Source of the DNA: Chelonoidis abingdonii
Lineage: Eukaryota; Chordata; Testudines; Testudinidae
Direction of reading: 5' to 3'
Assembly (NCBI RefSeq): GCF_003597395.2
Contig: NC_133790.1
Coordinates: 20,052,216-20,116,215 of the forward strand
DNA: 64,000 bases
Below the pieces are notes generated by a model, which saw only the letters and a program-made list of their open reading frames with translations, was not told the origin of the DNA and made no database searches. The stretch's first letter is position 1. Each line of letters opens with the position of its first letter. Shown here piece after piece: positions 25,787 to 38,000 of this stretch. A program made the translations under genes and the position numbers.

Positions 25787-25900
25787 GGGGCTGCGGGACA
25801 TCCCCGGCCCCATGTCTGCGCCAGGCAGCGCCCGGCCCCGGCTCGCTCCGCTCCGGCTCCCGCCTGCCTGCAACCTGCGCTTGTCCCAGCAGCGACCGGG

Positions 25901-26008
25901 ATGACTCGGGCGCCGCTTTCCGCTCTGCTCGCTGCCCTCCTCCTGCCCTGGCTGCTGGGGGGCCAGGCGCTGCCCGCAGCGCGGGGGCCCCGCCGGCACA
26001 AACCCCTG
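25901..26008 (+). CDS. MMP11: MMP11 exon 1 (signal peptide)
   Basis: 108 nt, 36 codons: [20 protein letters not shown] and the start of the propeptide, then donor GTGAGT. The hydrophobic run [14 protein letters not shown] is a typical secretion signal. It differs much from mammals in sequence; TATA spacing, phase and length decide the exon. Confidence 0.88.
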
Positions 26009-29000
26009 GTGAGTACAAGGGCGAGGGGCTCCCTGCGCCCCGAGATCTCCGCACTGACCACTCCGGCCCGGGCCAGCCTTGGCTCCACGCGGCTTCCCCT
26101 GTGCCCTGGGGCGCCAGCACAGCTCGCCCCTTGCTGCATTTCAAACGCCTCCTCTGCCCTCCCCTCTGGCTGTGCGGGGGGGCTGCACAGACAGCTGCCG
26201 GAGCCCCCACTCGGGTACCCCTCACCCCGCTTCCCAGGGCGACTGCACCCCTCGGCTTGTTTACATCCCGATGAGCTGCCCGCTGCGTGCCGGGGCTGGA
26301 GGAGGAATGTCACAGCCCCTCCGGCTGCATGGGTTTGCTTTGCTGCTATTGTGTGGCGCTCTGCGCCCCTTCAGATTCCCATATAAACACGAGAAGGGGT
26401 ATTTTTTGTGCAGTCCCTTTCTTTAGGAATCAGCAGCTGCTGCCCACTGGGGCATTTTCTTGGCAGACCCCTCCCTGCTCCAAAAAAAGAAACTTTTGTT
26501 GTTGTTGTTCTGCTGGGAAAACAATCCCACCCTCTCTCTCTTTCTCCCCTCCCCCTTGCCTTGCCCACCCTCCCAGTGAAGCTCCACCAGTTGTTCCCCC
26601 AGCAGCAGATGCATGTTTGTTTTAGAGCTGGCAGTTTTCTGTAATGTCAGCTGCCTCCTGCTTTGTTGCAGGGCAGTGAAATCTGCATGCAGATTTTTTG
26701 CTTGTTGGGGTGTAGTTTTAAAATGTGCCCTCTTTTGTGGGGTGGGTGGGAGATGACTGTAATTACTGTTTAGAAGATGACAAGGGTTCTTTCCCCCTCT
26801 TCTCCTTAAAGGTACGCTGGCATTCATTGCCTGGTAAGAATGCATCCCACATGCTGTGATGGCAGTTCCAGATGAAAGCAAGAACTGTTAAGGGGATACA
26901 AAAACTAAATAGATGAATAAAACCTGCAAGCAGGGGGGGGAAGCAGCAGAGCTGTCCTTCACAGACGTGCCTGGCACCTTGGATGGGGCTGTTAGCTATT
27001 GGAGGTGCTGATACTGGCGTGAGGGAGAAGTTTTGGGGGTTGGAGTGGACAGAGTGCTGCCTGCATTGGGGCTGTGTGTGTGTGTAATTGGGTTATTATA
27101 TGCACGTGTTTCTCTGGTGTATAAATTGGTGACAGAGCAATGCCTGGTAGCACCACTGGGGATTAGCGCAGGTCCTGTTGATGGTTTTATTATCAAGCTC
27201 TGTCATCTGAGAGGTTTATAACTTGGCTGTTAAATCTGTTTGGGGGCTGAAGCTTGGCTTAAACATTCTTGGTCTAGGAAGCGCTTTTATTATTCAAAAC
27301 AAAATGTCATTGAACTCATCCCAGCTGTGCCTCCACGGACAGTAAGGCAGAGCACATGCTGAATGGAGATGCATTTCTTTGCACACCCCCAGCTGTGTTA
27401 GGGCTTCAACTACATTTAGCAACTGGTTGATCTGTAGCTCTGCCAATAAGCCAGAGTTAGTAATTTACAAATCTGAAGCCTTGCTCCTTCCTGCAGAGAC
27501 ATGAACTGGTATGGGGGGAGGGGGATAGGCCGTGAGCCACCCCATGGTGTCCTAATATAAAGAAACAAAGGAATTACCATTCTTGAATGGACCAGCAGTG
27601 CATCTGATCTGGGTCCTGAGGCCAACAGGGGTCCATGCTGGATTCTGTGTAGGATGGCAGTGCTAGCCCTAGATTTAAAGTGTCCTGTGTAAATTAAGGT
27701 CCCCATATAACTTTTGTGTCTCCCTGAGACTAGTGTCCCCCATACACTCTCTTATACCCATGACCCTCACTTGCTGCTGCCAAGGGAGTGCAAAGGTTGC
27801 TGAGGCATATGCAAACTGGCTAGCACGCCTGGAGCACAGCAGGGAGGAAAAGAGAGCTGGCACAGTGCCTGGGTAAGACAGAAATTCCATACCAAATCAG
27901 GCCAGCGGTCCATCTTGTTCTGTGTCCGATACCAGATGCTTCAGAGTATGGTATAACTCCCATAAGGGAATAAGTGCAGTCCACCTGGCTGTGAGAAAAG
28001 CTTCTCCTTAATCCCAGGCAGCCAGCTGTTGATTTATATTCTTCTGAATCATGACTGCTAACTACCCTGATATAGCAAGAGTAATGCTGGATGATATCCA
28101 CGTTATTCCTAACCAATAGCTACACTTTTCTGGCATCCTAATAAGCATTTGGTTCAAGAGCTTCTTATGGCAGAGCGTTCCACCCACTGGCTGTCTTAAT
28201 GGTGTGTCACGCAAAAATAAACTAACTTCCATGGTTTCTAAAGGGACACGGGCAATTTGGTCTTTTTAATCATCTGATTTTCTTTTTAAATCATTTTCTG
28301 GTGGAGCACCCCCTCAATACCCAATAGTGTGGTCCCTTTCCACAAGGATTTTCTGCTCTCTTGCCAGTCTTTATAAGGATCTCTCCAGCAAGCGAGAAAC
28401 TAACTATGCAGTGCAAACAGTTGCACTAACTATACAGGGGGTACTCTCAAATATACCAAGAAGCTGAAACTGTAGACACTTCTTTCTGCCACTAACTTCT
28501 TTCGGTCATTGAAGGTGTTACTTGTAACTAGGTCTAGAATTTCAGAAAAATATGATTTCTTTAAGTTGGTGTCCATTTAATCTTGTTGCTATTTAATTTA
28601 ATTGGATGCCGCCTGGTTATTAAATTAAGACAGGGTTGCCTGGGATTTCTGGATTGACCTCTTAATGAAGGGCAAAACCCCTTCACTGCACTCAGACAGA
28701 CAGTGTACAAAAACATACCATGCCATGGTGGAGGAGGGGGTGATGGATTTCTTCCTGACCTCAGCAGGTCAGTTTTAGTCCTGAAGCATGAGGTTTGATA
28801 GCTTTTGATACACCAGCATTTACTGCTGGGGTGCTCAAGGGCTGAGGTTTGTTACAAGGTAAAACTAGGTGGGGGAAATTTAGAAGTCTTGGAGCTCTCA
28901 GAGCTCTGGTCAGGAGGGCTCAGCTTTTATGTTAGTGCCTGAGGAAGGCCAGAATTAGAGCAAAAGTCAAGCTATCTGCAGTGGTTCTTTTAAAATCCCC

Positions 29001-32000
29001 AGAACTAAAATCTCAAATTCTCAGGGCAGTGCACACCCAGACCAAATGAAACACCCAGAGATGGCCTGGCTCAGACCCCCTCTGAGAAACTAGCCTTGAG
29101 GAAAACTGGTGGCCTCATGCCTAGTTGGCTGGTGTAATCCAGCCATATGTTATTTCCTGGAACTTGCGCCTCTCGAGCCAGCAGTCCTACCTGGAATGCA
29201 CTGTGCTTCCTTATAGCTGCATGACATGCAGATATCTGGGCCGGGAGCAGATAGGGGAGACTTTAGGAGGAGTAGCTTGGCCTGTGCAGGCTCCTCTCTC
29301 CCCGTGCAGAGAAAGTTTACAAAAGAGGTTGATCTATGCTGTTTGTTTTCACTCTTTAAATATTGAAATGAGCATCCAGGATAATTTAGACATGTTTATC
29401 CTTCACTTCAGCAGGGAATCAAGAGCACATATAAACATTTACTGCAGGGTTTGTGCATGCTTTGGCAGTGTCCACCTTCCCCCTCACAGAGACGCACACG
29501 CACACACCAGCAAACTGTAGTTCTTGAAGGCTTTGTTTTAGCACCTGGGCTCTTGTGAAGTGGACAGGAAGGGAGAGTGGGAGCGAAAGGAAATTAGTGT
29601 ATCCAGGTGCTGTGACCCATGCTCTGAGTCACCTCTGCTGTCCTACTGGGAAGGATAAAAATAACAGCAAAGACCATCAGGCCTCATGCTTCTGGGCAGG
29701 AACATGTCAGCTGGGGTCAGAAGAGATTCCTCACCATCCCCCGGGGACCCTGTTCTCCCCATAAGAGAAGTGGCATAAGGAGAGTGGCTGGTTTTCTTTG
29801 ACAATGCTGTCAGGGGTGGAGGATTCTCCAAAGAATGGTATCCAAATCTTATCGGCTTATTCAAGCCTCATTGGTCTATGAACTAGACCGGAAACTTCAC
29901 AAAAACAAGTTTTCTCTTAGATTCAGGTTCTATCCCGTCCAGCCAGGACGGCGAGAATGGGGCTTTTGTGAGATCTGGGTATTTGGGCTGCGGATGTGGC
30001 TTAAACCAGGAAGCAGAAGGCACATGGAAATGAAAGTCACCTGAGCACTTGCAACTTTCAGAAAAGCATCACTTTGGGTTTGGCTCAACTTTAGAGGGAA
30101 GACTGAGGCCAAAGTTCTGTTCTAAGTGTATTCAAAGTGCGGCAGGCATCCCTAACTGCTCAGGCTACTGAGGAACAGATGGAGCAGGTGGTGTCTAGGG
30201 AGGACAAATGGTGGATTCCCTGGAGAACCCATCACAGGGCTTTGCTCTGTCGAGAATAAATGAGAATAATCAGGCTTGGACAGAGCTCGGCCATACGACA
30301 TCCTTGCTGCGCTTCGTGGAGTTTCTATACGGAAAAGGCCACCATGCAAGAATAAAATAGAGACCTGTGTCTGTCAGGAAGATGCTCTGAAATCACTGCA
30401 TATTTATGTAACTCTTGAGCCCTCACAGATGCAGCTCTTTTCATTCCATCCGCCCAGGAGTCTGAGAATCACCAGTGGGCCAGAGAGCTGAGGGTGTCTC
30501 TCAGCATATGCTCAGGGGTCCCTGGCCCAAGTGGGTCTGCTCCTGTAGATGGGGGAATCCCAGTCCCTGACCTGGCCAGGCACGTCCTCCCCATAAATAA
30601 GAGGTGCTGATCCCTGGCCCAACTGGTGCTTGCCCCTCATAGGTTGAGGGGGGGGTGTCAATCCCTGGTCCAGGCTGGCACATGCCCCTTATAAGTGAGG
30701 GAGGGGGTCCCTGCACATGTCGCCCAATAGGTCAATGAGTCCCAGTCCCTGGCATGTGCTGATAGCTGATGCTTCATTTTAGCTTTGACCTTACATATGC
30801 ACAGAAAACAGCCCTATTGTGACTGGACTTCGTGAAGTCCCAGGGTGGGTTTCTTGGTTTTCAGGGGATTCCTATCTCATCAGACTAGGGGGTCGTGAGA
30901 TCTTTGTCCAGCCAGGGCTCCTTGTACCTGGTGAGTACTCTTTTCTCTGGTTGTCTATGCTTTCGCTGTGTTGCCTGCTCAGAAATGGTGCCACTGGTGG
31001 ACCAAAGCCTTGAACTATCACCTAACTAAAACGTCTGCTCATGAAAATAAGCCTGAAGAGTTTATTAATTCGCCCTCTCTCTTTGCATCAGCTTAGGCCC
31101 TCACTGGCTCTGTGGGCATAAACATTTGCAGTTCTCAGTGTTTCATGTTTCCTGTTGCTTAGGAAAAATAAACATTTTCTTTCTTCGTTGCCAACAACAA
31201 CCACCACCAGATAAACGGGAAACAGAGAATGGTCGCAGGGAGATTGCACTTGAGGATTCCTAAGGCGCATGGCAGGAGAAGGGCCTTGGTTTGTGTGTAC
31301 AAGGAGCTCTGTTCCTGTATGCTCCCCTGCCTTAGCCCATCTGACTTCACATTCGTGCCTCTTTCTCTTCATGCTGATCAGGATGCAGCCCAGCGTGCTA
31401 GAGGACATGGGCTGGTCCTGTGATGAGAGTGCTCTGTGTCTGTGCATATGTAAATAGTTAATAGACTCAGTGACAGAGGATGGCATTCAAGAATATGCAC
31501 CGTTATGGGTTTTGTAAGATCAACCAAATATCTTGTGCTGCCTTTCTTTGTGCAACTGTTTATGTCAGCACCCAACAGGTCCCACTGGGCAGAGATACCA
31601 GGGTGCTGTGTACACGAAACAGGCAGGGGCTGGCCTACATCACAGAATAATGGTCCCTTCCAGTCATGAAATGGCTATGATTCTCTGGTAGCATTAGCTT
31701 CGGCAAACACGGACTCTGATACATGCCTAGTGTTTGAGATGCCCTGATTCAGTGTGGAACTGGCTCCCTCTGAGAAAGCAGAACTTTACTGCTAAACAGC
31801 AGCCCCAGCAGCACTTGGAATCCAAATCCGCTCTGGGTTAAAGGACGGGCTTGCTAAACACAGCAGGCGAAGGTGATCAGTGCTACCGAATAAGAGTGGT
31901 GGTCTTTTGAATCAAAGCAGGTGCTGCCACTCATCCGGGGAGCAAGAAGGGGTGCGCACACCCCAGGAATGAGGGGGAGGCGGCTGTCCTGGAGCAGAAC

Positions 32001-35000
32001 TACAGAGACAAGAACCTAGCACAGATGGCAGCAATTTCTGAACCTACAGTGTGGCTTTATTTGCGTGTGTAAAGACACGGGGCTCTTTCCCCTCCCCTGA
32101 GGGTGGAACTGAGAGAGGAAGGAGGAGGGCGTGTGCAGAAGTACAGTGCCTTTGTGTGCAGACTATTTGATGGTCCTAAAGGATGATGTTTCGCCTGTGA
32201 AGGTTTGCCCCTCGAGTGGCCAGAGTATCCATGGGATCAGTCAAGGAAGCAGCAAACACTGTGACAGCATAGACGGCTTGGTGGGAGAGAAGGGGGCTGG
32301 TTGAGAATGAGACTGTGCCCACTCCCACAGGGAAAGGAGCGGCAGGAAAGACCTGGGCTGCTGTAATGGTTTACAGAGCAGTGTCACAGGAAGCTCTCTG
32401 AGGGTGGCTGTAATTCTGATTCCAGACTCTCGCAGTGCCTCTCCATTGTAGGAGAGCAGGTGGCCTGGCCCGCTGGGAAGGGATCAGTGAACTACAAAGC
32501 TCTTGTGGCTACTGAGCAGCATCTGTGCCACGATGAAGCCCATAAGATGAGGAGTGACCTGACAGAGGGAATTGCTTTGAACTGGTTATCCCAGAGGGCT
32601 GAGCTCTGCATGCTCCACATAGGTACTTCGATGAGCACCGTGACACAGAAGCACTAGAAAAGGGCAAATATATTACTGGCCTATAAACAGAAATAAGGAC
32701 AATCCAGGGAAATATAGACCAACCAGCAGAGCTGTAACTGGTATTTTTGCACCTCAGGCAAGAATATAAAGTTATGCCCTCCCCCAGGGCTGGCTCTTTG
32801 GCGGCAATTCGGTTGCAGGTCCCTCAGTCCCTCTCGGAGGGAAGGGCCTGCCACTGAATTGCCGCCAAAGAATGAATGAAGCGGCGGCGGTAGAGCCAGT
32901 GATTTGGGGGGGGGGGTCTAACTCATGGTTTTTGACTGCTTGGGCTGGTAATGTTGCTTTCAAGATGGCCTTTGGTTCTAGTCCAGTTCCAATCCAGAGA
33001 GGGACTCAGAGGTTAAGAGAGGAGGGAGGTGCTGGATATCAGCAGTGGCCACTATGGATCAGCATGTGTCCTGAGAATGTTGGGAGTTCAGGTCTGGAGG
33101 ACAGGATAGGGGGCACTAGGACCCTGCGGCAGCAGTTGCTGCAGGGATGTAGCATGGAGCTGCAGGGGAGAGACAGGGATTCTCTGCTCCCACCTGGAAG
33201 CAAGTCGGGGCCAGGGGACACTCGGGGGAGACAAGTGTTCAAGCTTACACGGAGCTCTTCAGGTCTGGGATATTTATGCCGAGTGTCACAGCTAAATACA
33301 AGATGGAACAGATTTTTTTTTAGTCCAAGTAGTTAACACATCTTTCAAGGGACCGTGGTGATGTGGCCTGCTAACACCCCTCCAGCCCTAGAGAAGAAAG
33401 GGGAGGGAGAAGCAGATGCGGGAGATTGTTAGTGGGTTATCGATTGTTGTAATAAGCCATAAATCCAGTGTCTCTAGTAAGTCCTTGATTTTTAGCGTCT
33501 AGCGAAGTTATGAATTCAAGCTCCCGGGTTTTTCTTTGGAAGTGCTGTGCAGGTTCCCTGCGAGGATGGGGACTGATGGGTTGGAGATAGAGTGATCGCT
33601 TAGTGAAAAATGTTCACCCATGGGTGAGGTGGTGGTTTGTTTTTCATCGTTTTCCTGTGTGAGTTCATTGGCGAGTGCAGTGATTGTCTGGTTTCACTTA
33701 CATAGTGCTATTGGGACATTTAGTGCACTGGACAAGGTACACCACATATTGATAGGCTTGTGCAGGACCCCTGGATTGTGAAAGATGTGGTTGGGGGGTG
33801 GGTGTTGATCATTGTAGCAGTGGAGCTTTGTGGAGCTTGAATGCTTGTGTCTTTCACCAACAGAAGTTGATCCAATAAAAGAGATTACCTCACCCACCTA
33901 ATATCCTGGGACCAACCACGGCTACAACCACACTGCCTAGGAAAGAGAACTGCAGAAAAAGGTGTGGGGGTTATAGTGGATCATAAACTAAATAGGAGTC
34001 AACAATGTAACACTGTTGCAAAAAAAGCAAACGTTATTCTGGGATGTATTAGCAGAAGTACTGTGAGCAAGACATGAGAAGTAATTCTTCCAATATGCTC
34101 CGCACGGATACGGCCTCATCTGGAGTATCGTGTCCAGTTCTGAGTGCTGGACTTAAGGAAAGATGTGGATAAATTGGAGAAAGTCCAGAGGAGAACAACA
34201 AAAATGATTAAAGGTCTAGAAAACATGACCTATGAGGGAAGATTGAAAACCAGTTGGGTTTGTTTGGTCTGGAGAAGAGAAGACTGACATGATAACATCT
34301 TCAAGTACCTAAAAGGTTATCAAGAGGAGGGAGATAAATTGTTCTCCTTAACCACTGAGGACAGGACGTGAAGCAATGGCCTTAAACTGCAGTCAGGGAG
34401 ATTTAGGTTAGACATTAGGAAAAGCTTCCTAACTGTCAGGGTTGTCCATGCCAGGAGATGAAGTATGTCAGAAAGGCCAGTAGAGAGGTCGGGCAGCAGG
34501 AGAGCTCTCAGGTTCCTTGGAGGAGGGTAAGTCACTGGGTTTTCCACCTCGAAGGTGGGATCACAAATGTAAGTGATGGGAGAAACCAGCTGAGGCTGTT
34601 CCCCTGCAGGGCCGGCTGTAGCCCCCCGCCCCCAGTAGGAGTCATATCCAAAATTAGACTCATAGACTTTAAGGTCAGAAGGGACCATTATGATCATCTA
34701 GTCTGACCTCCTGCACAACACAGGCCACAGAATCTCACCCACCCACTCCTGTAACAAACCCCTAACCTATGTCTGAGTTATTGAAGTCCTCAGATTGTGG
34801 TTTGAAGACCTCAAGCTGCAGAGAATCCTCCAGAAAGTGACCTGCGCCCCATGCTGCTCTAAGCCAGGACAGCAGCATAGTTAGCCCCTCTCTGCTTGCT
34901 GGGAACAAGGATGTCAATGTGGTATCTGTGTTGTTGTGGCACCTGGGTACCTCTGTCATGGCCCAGGGTCCATTGTGCAAGGTGCTGTACATATGCAGAA

Positions 35001-38000
35001 CAAAGCAATGAACCTGCCCCTAAGTAGAAGACAAGACACCAATGAGAGGGTGTTGGTCAGCAGGACGGGCAGCGGGCTTTGCACACCAGCAGCCTCATTG
35101 TTAATTTTTTTGTTGACAGAAAATATCCTGCTTTGCTGCTGCTCCTGGGTTTCTGTGGCTGGGCTGCCCTGTTTGCCACCTCCTTCCAGACACGGCATTT
35201 GACTGCTACATGCCAGCTCCGGGAGAATTGCCCTGCCCCTAACTGGAGAGGTTAAAGGTCCACTGTATCTCATGAACGTGGATGGGACGCTGACTGGGGA
35301 GCCTGGCTGTTTTCCATGTGGCCTCATGTGATGTCTGTCATGTTCTGCAATGGGCCAGTGTGCACGTGATGATGTCGGTGCAAAGCCTGAGAGAACAGAG
35401 CAGGCCGTCTGTTCCTTGCGGGGCTGTCTGCTCTCCCATGGGATCAGACCTTTCCCCCTCTCATTCCGGGTTGGAGTTTCACAGTTAACTGTCTGCTGGG
35501 AATCTGTTCATTTTTCAGAGGCCACCCTCCCAGTGTGCTGCTTAGCCCTGTGTGTGTTCATTGCAGCTGAGCCCTGTGTGTGTTCATTGCAGCCTGCCCC
35601 ACAAGAACAATACCTATGGAAGGCAGAGACTTTGGCTCATTAGTGTCCTCGGGGCTTTCACCAGTGTGGGATATACAGCTGGATAGTCATCCAAACTCCA
35701 TATTACAAATCCTTTGCCTCGTTCCCTTGGCTGGGAGACATCCATTCACAAACCCCAGGCAGTGAATATCTCCTTCTTAGCGGGCTCTTGTCTGTGCTCC
35801 GTGAGAGGGTTTGGAATGTCGTATAAAAGCCAATGAGAATTAGCTGCATAAATCCTCTCTCCTTGTCCTGAGCAGGACAGATTCATAGGGCCACCCTGAT
35901 AGTGAGAAGCAGCCTACCCCATGGGTAGCTGGGGGACCATTGGTGGAGTAAGGCACTCCCCCAGGCATGAGTAAGGGTCTCACGATCCCTCCTGCTGCCA
36001 GCAGCCCCTGGGGAGGGAGGATCGTGACACTCACTGGCAGGCATTGCTTGAGAGTGATGCATGGTACTCCCTTCCCCAGACAGTGCTGATTTCCGTGGTC
36101 TCAGGCTCCAGGAGCAGCTTTTGCTTCTCAGCAGGGATGGCTTCTCTTTTTTTTTTCATTTTGGCCCACTGGAATTTTATCTCCCCTCCAGATCAGGGAG
36201 TGGGAGGGAAGCCACTGGCACCGCTAAGTAGTTAATGCTTTTCTTAGCGAAAGCCAAGCCGCCAAGAAAGGCTTTGGCAGCAGCATTCCAGCCCCAGTGC
36301 ATGCTTCTAATGGAGCTGCAGGTCAGGAGGAGCGATCACAGTTTACAGAAGAGGAGCTGTGGTGACATCGAAGCCGACAGCCAGGTCTTCTACCCCATCC
36401 CCGCTCCAGGGCGCAAAGCGAGCCCAGTTGAGTCCATACTGCCTGGCACATGGTTTCAGTGCAGTAGCGGGTGGAATCCAACATTTACAAGCAGGGCATG
36501 CTTCCTGAGCCACCTCTCAGCTCGAAAGGCTCCAGGCCAGAGATGTGTCTGTGGTGACCAGAGAGATGAGTCCAGCCAAGTAGGTTCATATCTCTGGCTA
36601 GAAAAGTCTCCAGAGAATTCTGTGGCAAATGGCATCAGCCTCTCAGCCAGCCCCTGGGTGGCTTTGCGTGTCTGGCTGTGGCTAATGCCAGTGGTTTCCA
36701 GGGAATTTCCTATGGCTGTGCTAACACCTGGGCAGCTCCAGCGATGACAACAGTGATGGGACAGATTGGCTGCAGCAGTGAAGTGTCTCTGCACCATCTA
36801 TTTTGGTGCAGAGGGAGTCACAGGATGGGTAGAAACCCGCCCAGCAGAAGGGCCCATATACTGTGTACAGAGCCAGCTCTGTGCTGCTCTTCTGGGCTCC
36901 CTCGTGCAGGGTGCTCTGAGGCCTGGCAGAGGTGCCCAGGGGACAGGTTGGGGTGGGGTCAGAGCTGGGAGGGCTGGGGCAAGCCCAGAGGTCCAGTGGC
37001 TCTGGATAGCTGCAGTGGCCTATTGCAACGGGCACAAGTTAGCCAAATCAGCCCCGGAATAGGGGAGAAACAAACTGCCTCACCTCTGTCTCTGGACCGG
37101 CACCAATGTGCATCTTCTGACCATTAATGTAGACAGGGCACAAGTATTTCTACCACCACCCAGCTCAGGGCAGGATCATCGCCTCCACCAGCATAGACAG
37201 CGGGTATAATAGGCCAGGGCAGGCTAAGCCTCCCTTGGCGCAGTTGCGGCTGCTGATTGTGCTACTCAGCTTCCTGGGTTCGTCAATGATCTCCCTGGAC
37301 TCCAGGAAGCTGAATAACACACACCGCCCCCTCAGCCGCCCTGGATCCTGCATGGTGCATAATAATAAGCAAAAGCTTCCCTGCGAACTCCGCAATCAGC
37401 GGCCACAACTGTGGAGCTCAAGTTCTTTGGAAGAGCTCACAGAGTGGCTTGGGATCTCAGGAGGGGAGCCACGGTATGGCTGGGGGGCTCCAGCCAGCCC
37501 AGGGCTCCTTCAGCCATGGGGAGGGGGCAAGGGAGCTTGGGGGCGCCAGCTGGCCTGGGGGTCTTCCAGTCACAGAGCAGGGGTGTCAGGGCTTCTCAGG
37601 GAGGTCCTCATGAGGAAGGGTTGAGGTGGGGGTGCTAGCCTTCCTGAAGGGGGGCTCCATCCGCCACCCATGTCCACCAGCACTTGCATCAGTGGAGCTA
37701 ACAAGATCCCCCCAGCAGGAGACCTACCAGCTCCTCCAGCAAAGCCAGGGCAAACCAGGGGGGATGATCCTAATACTTCTCAGGTTAATAAAAAAAAAAC
37801 AAAAACAAGCAGGTGGGAAAAATTCCAGGCCTTCTCTGTATGTCAGAAGGGCACAAGCCCAGTTAGGTAAAACTCCTTTGTGGGGCCCTCTTTAGTCAAA
37901 CCAGCCCAGGACTGCACATGCACGACTCTGCCAACTGTCCTGCTGTCACGAGGGGCCCTGAGGCCACAGGCCACTCCTCACCCACCACTAGGGCTCATCT

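Larger units (their letters stand above)
25570..26100. promoter_or_regulatory. CpG-rich promoter and first exon of MMP11
   Basis: CpG-dense stretch covering the MMP11 TATA box, 5'UTR and exon 1. It includes the E-box CACGTG at 25699-25704. Its boundaries are approximate. Confidence 0.65.

Noticed and set aside
25392..26313. Long minus-strand open frames of 253-277 codons at the MMP11 promoter
   Set aside because: GC-rich antisense shadows of the CpG island and exon 1; low complexity and no domain.
36235..36747. 170-codon plus-strand frame in MMP11 intron 1
   Set aside because: Composition and residue order look random, with no homology I recognise, and it lies inside an intron.
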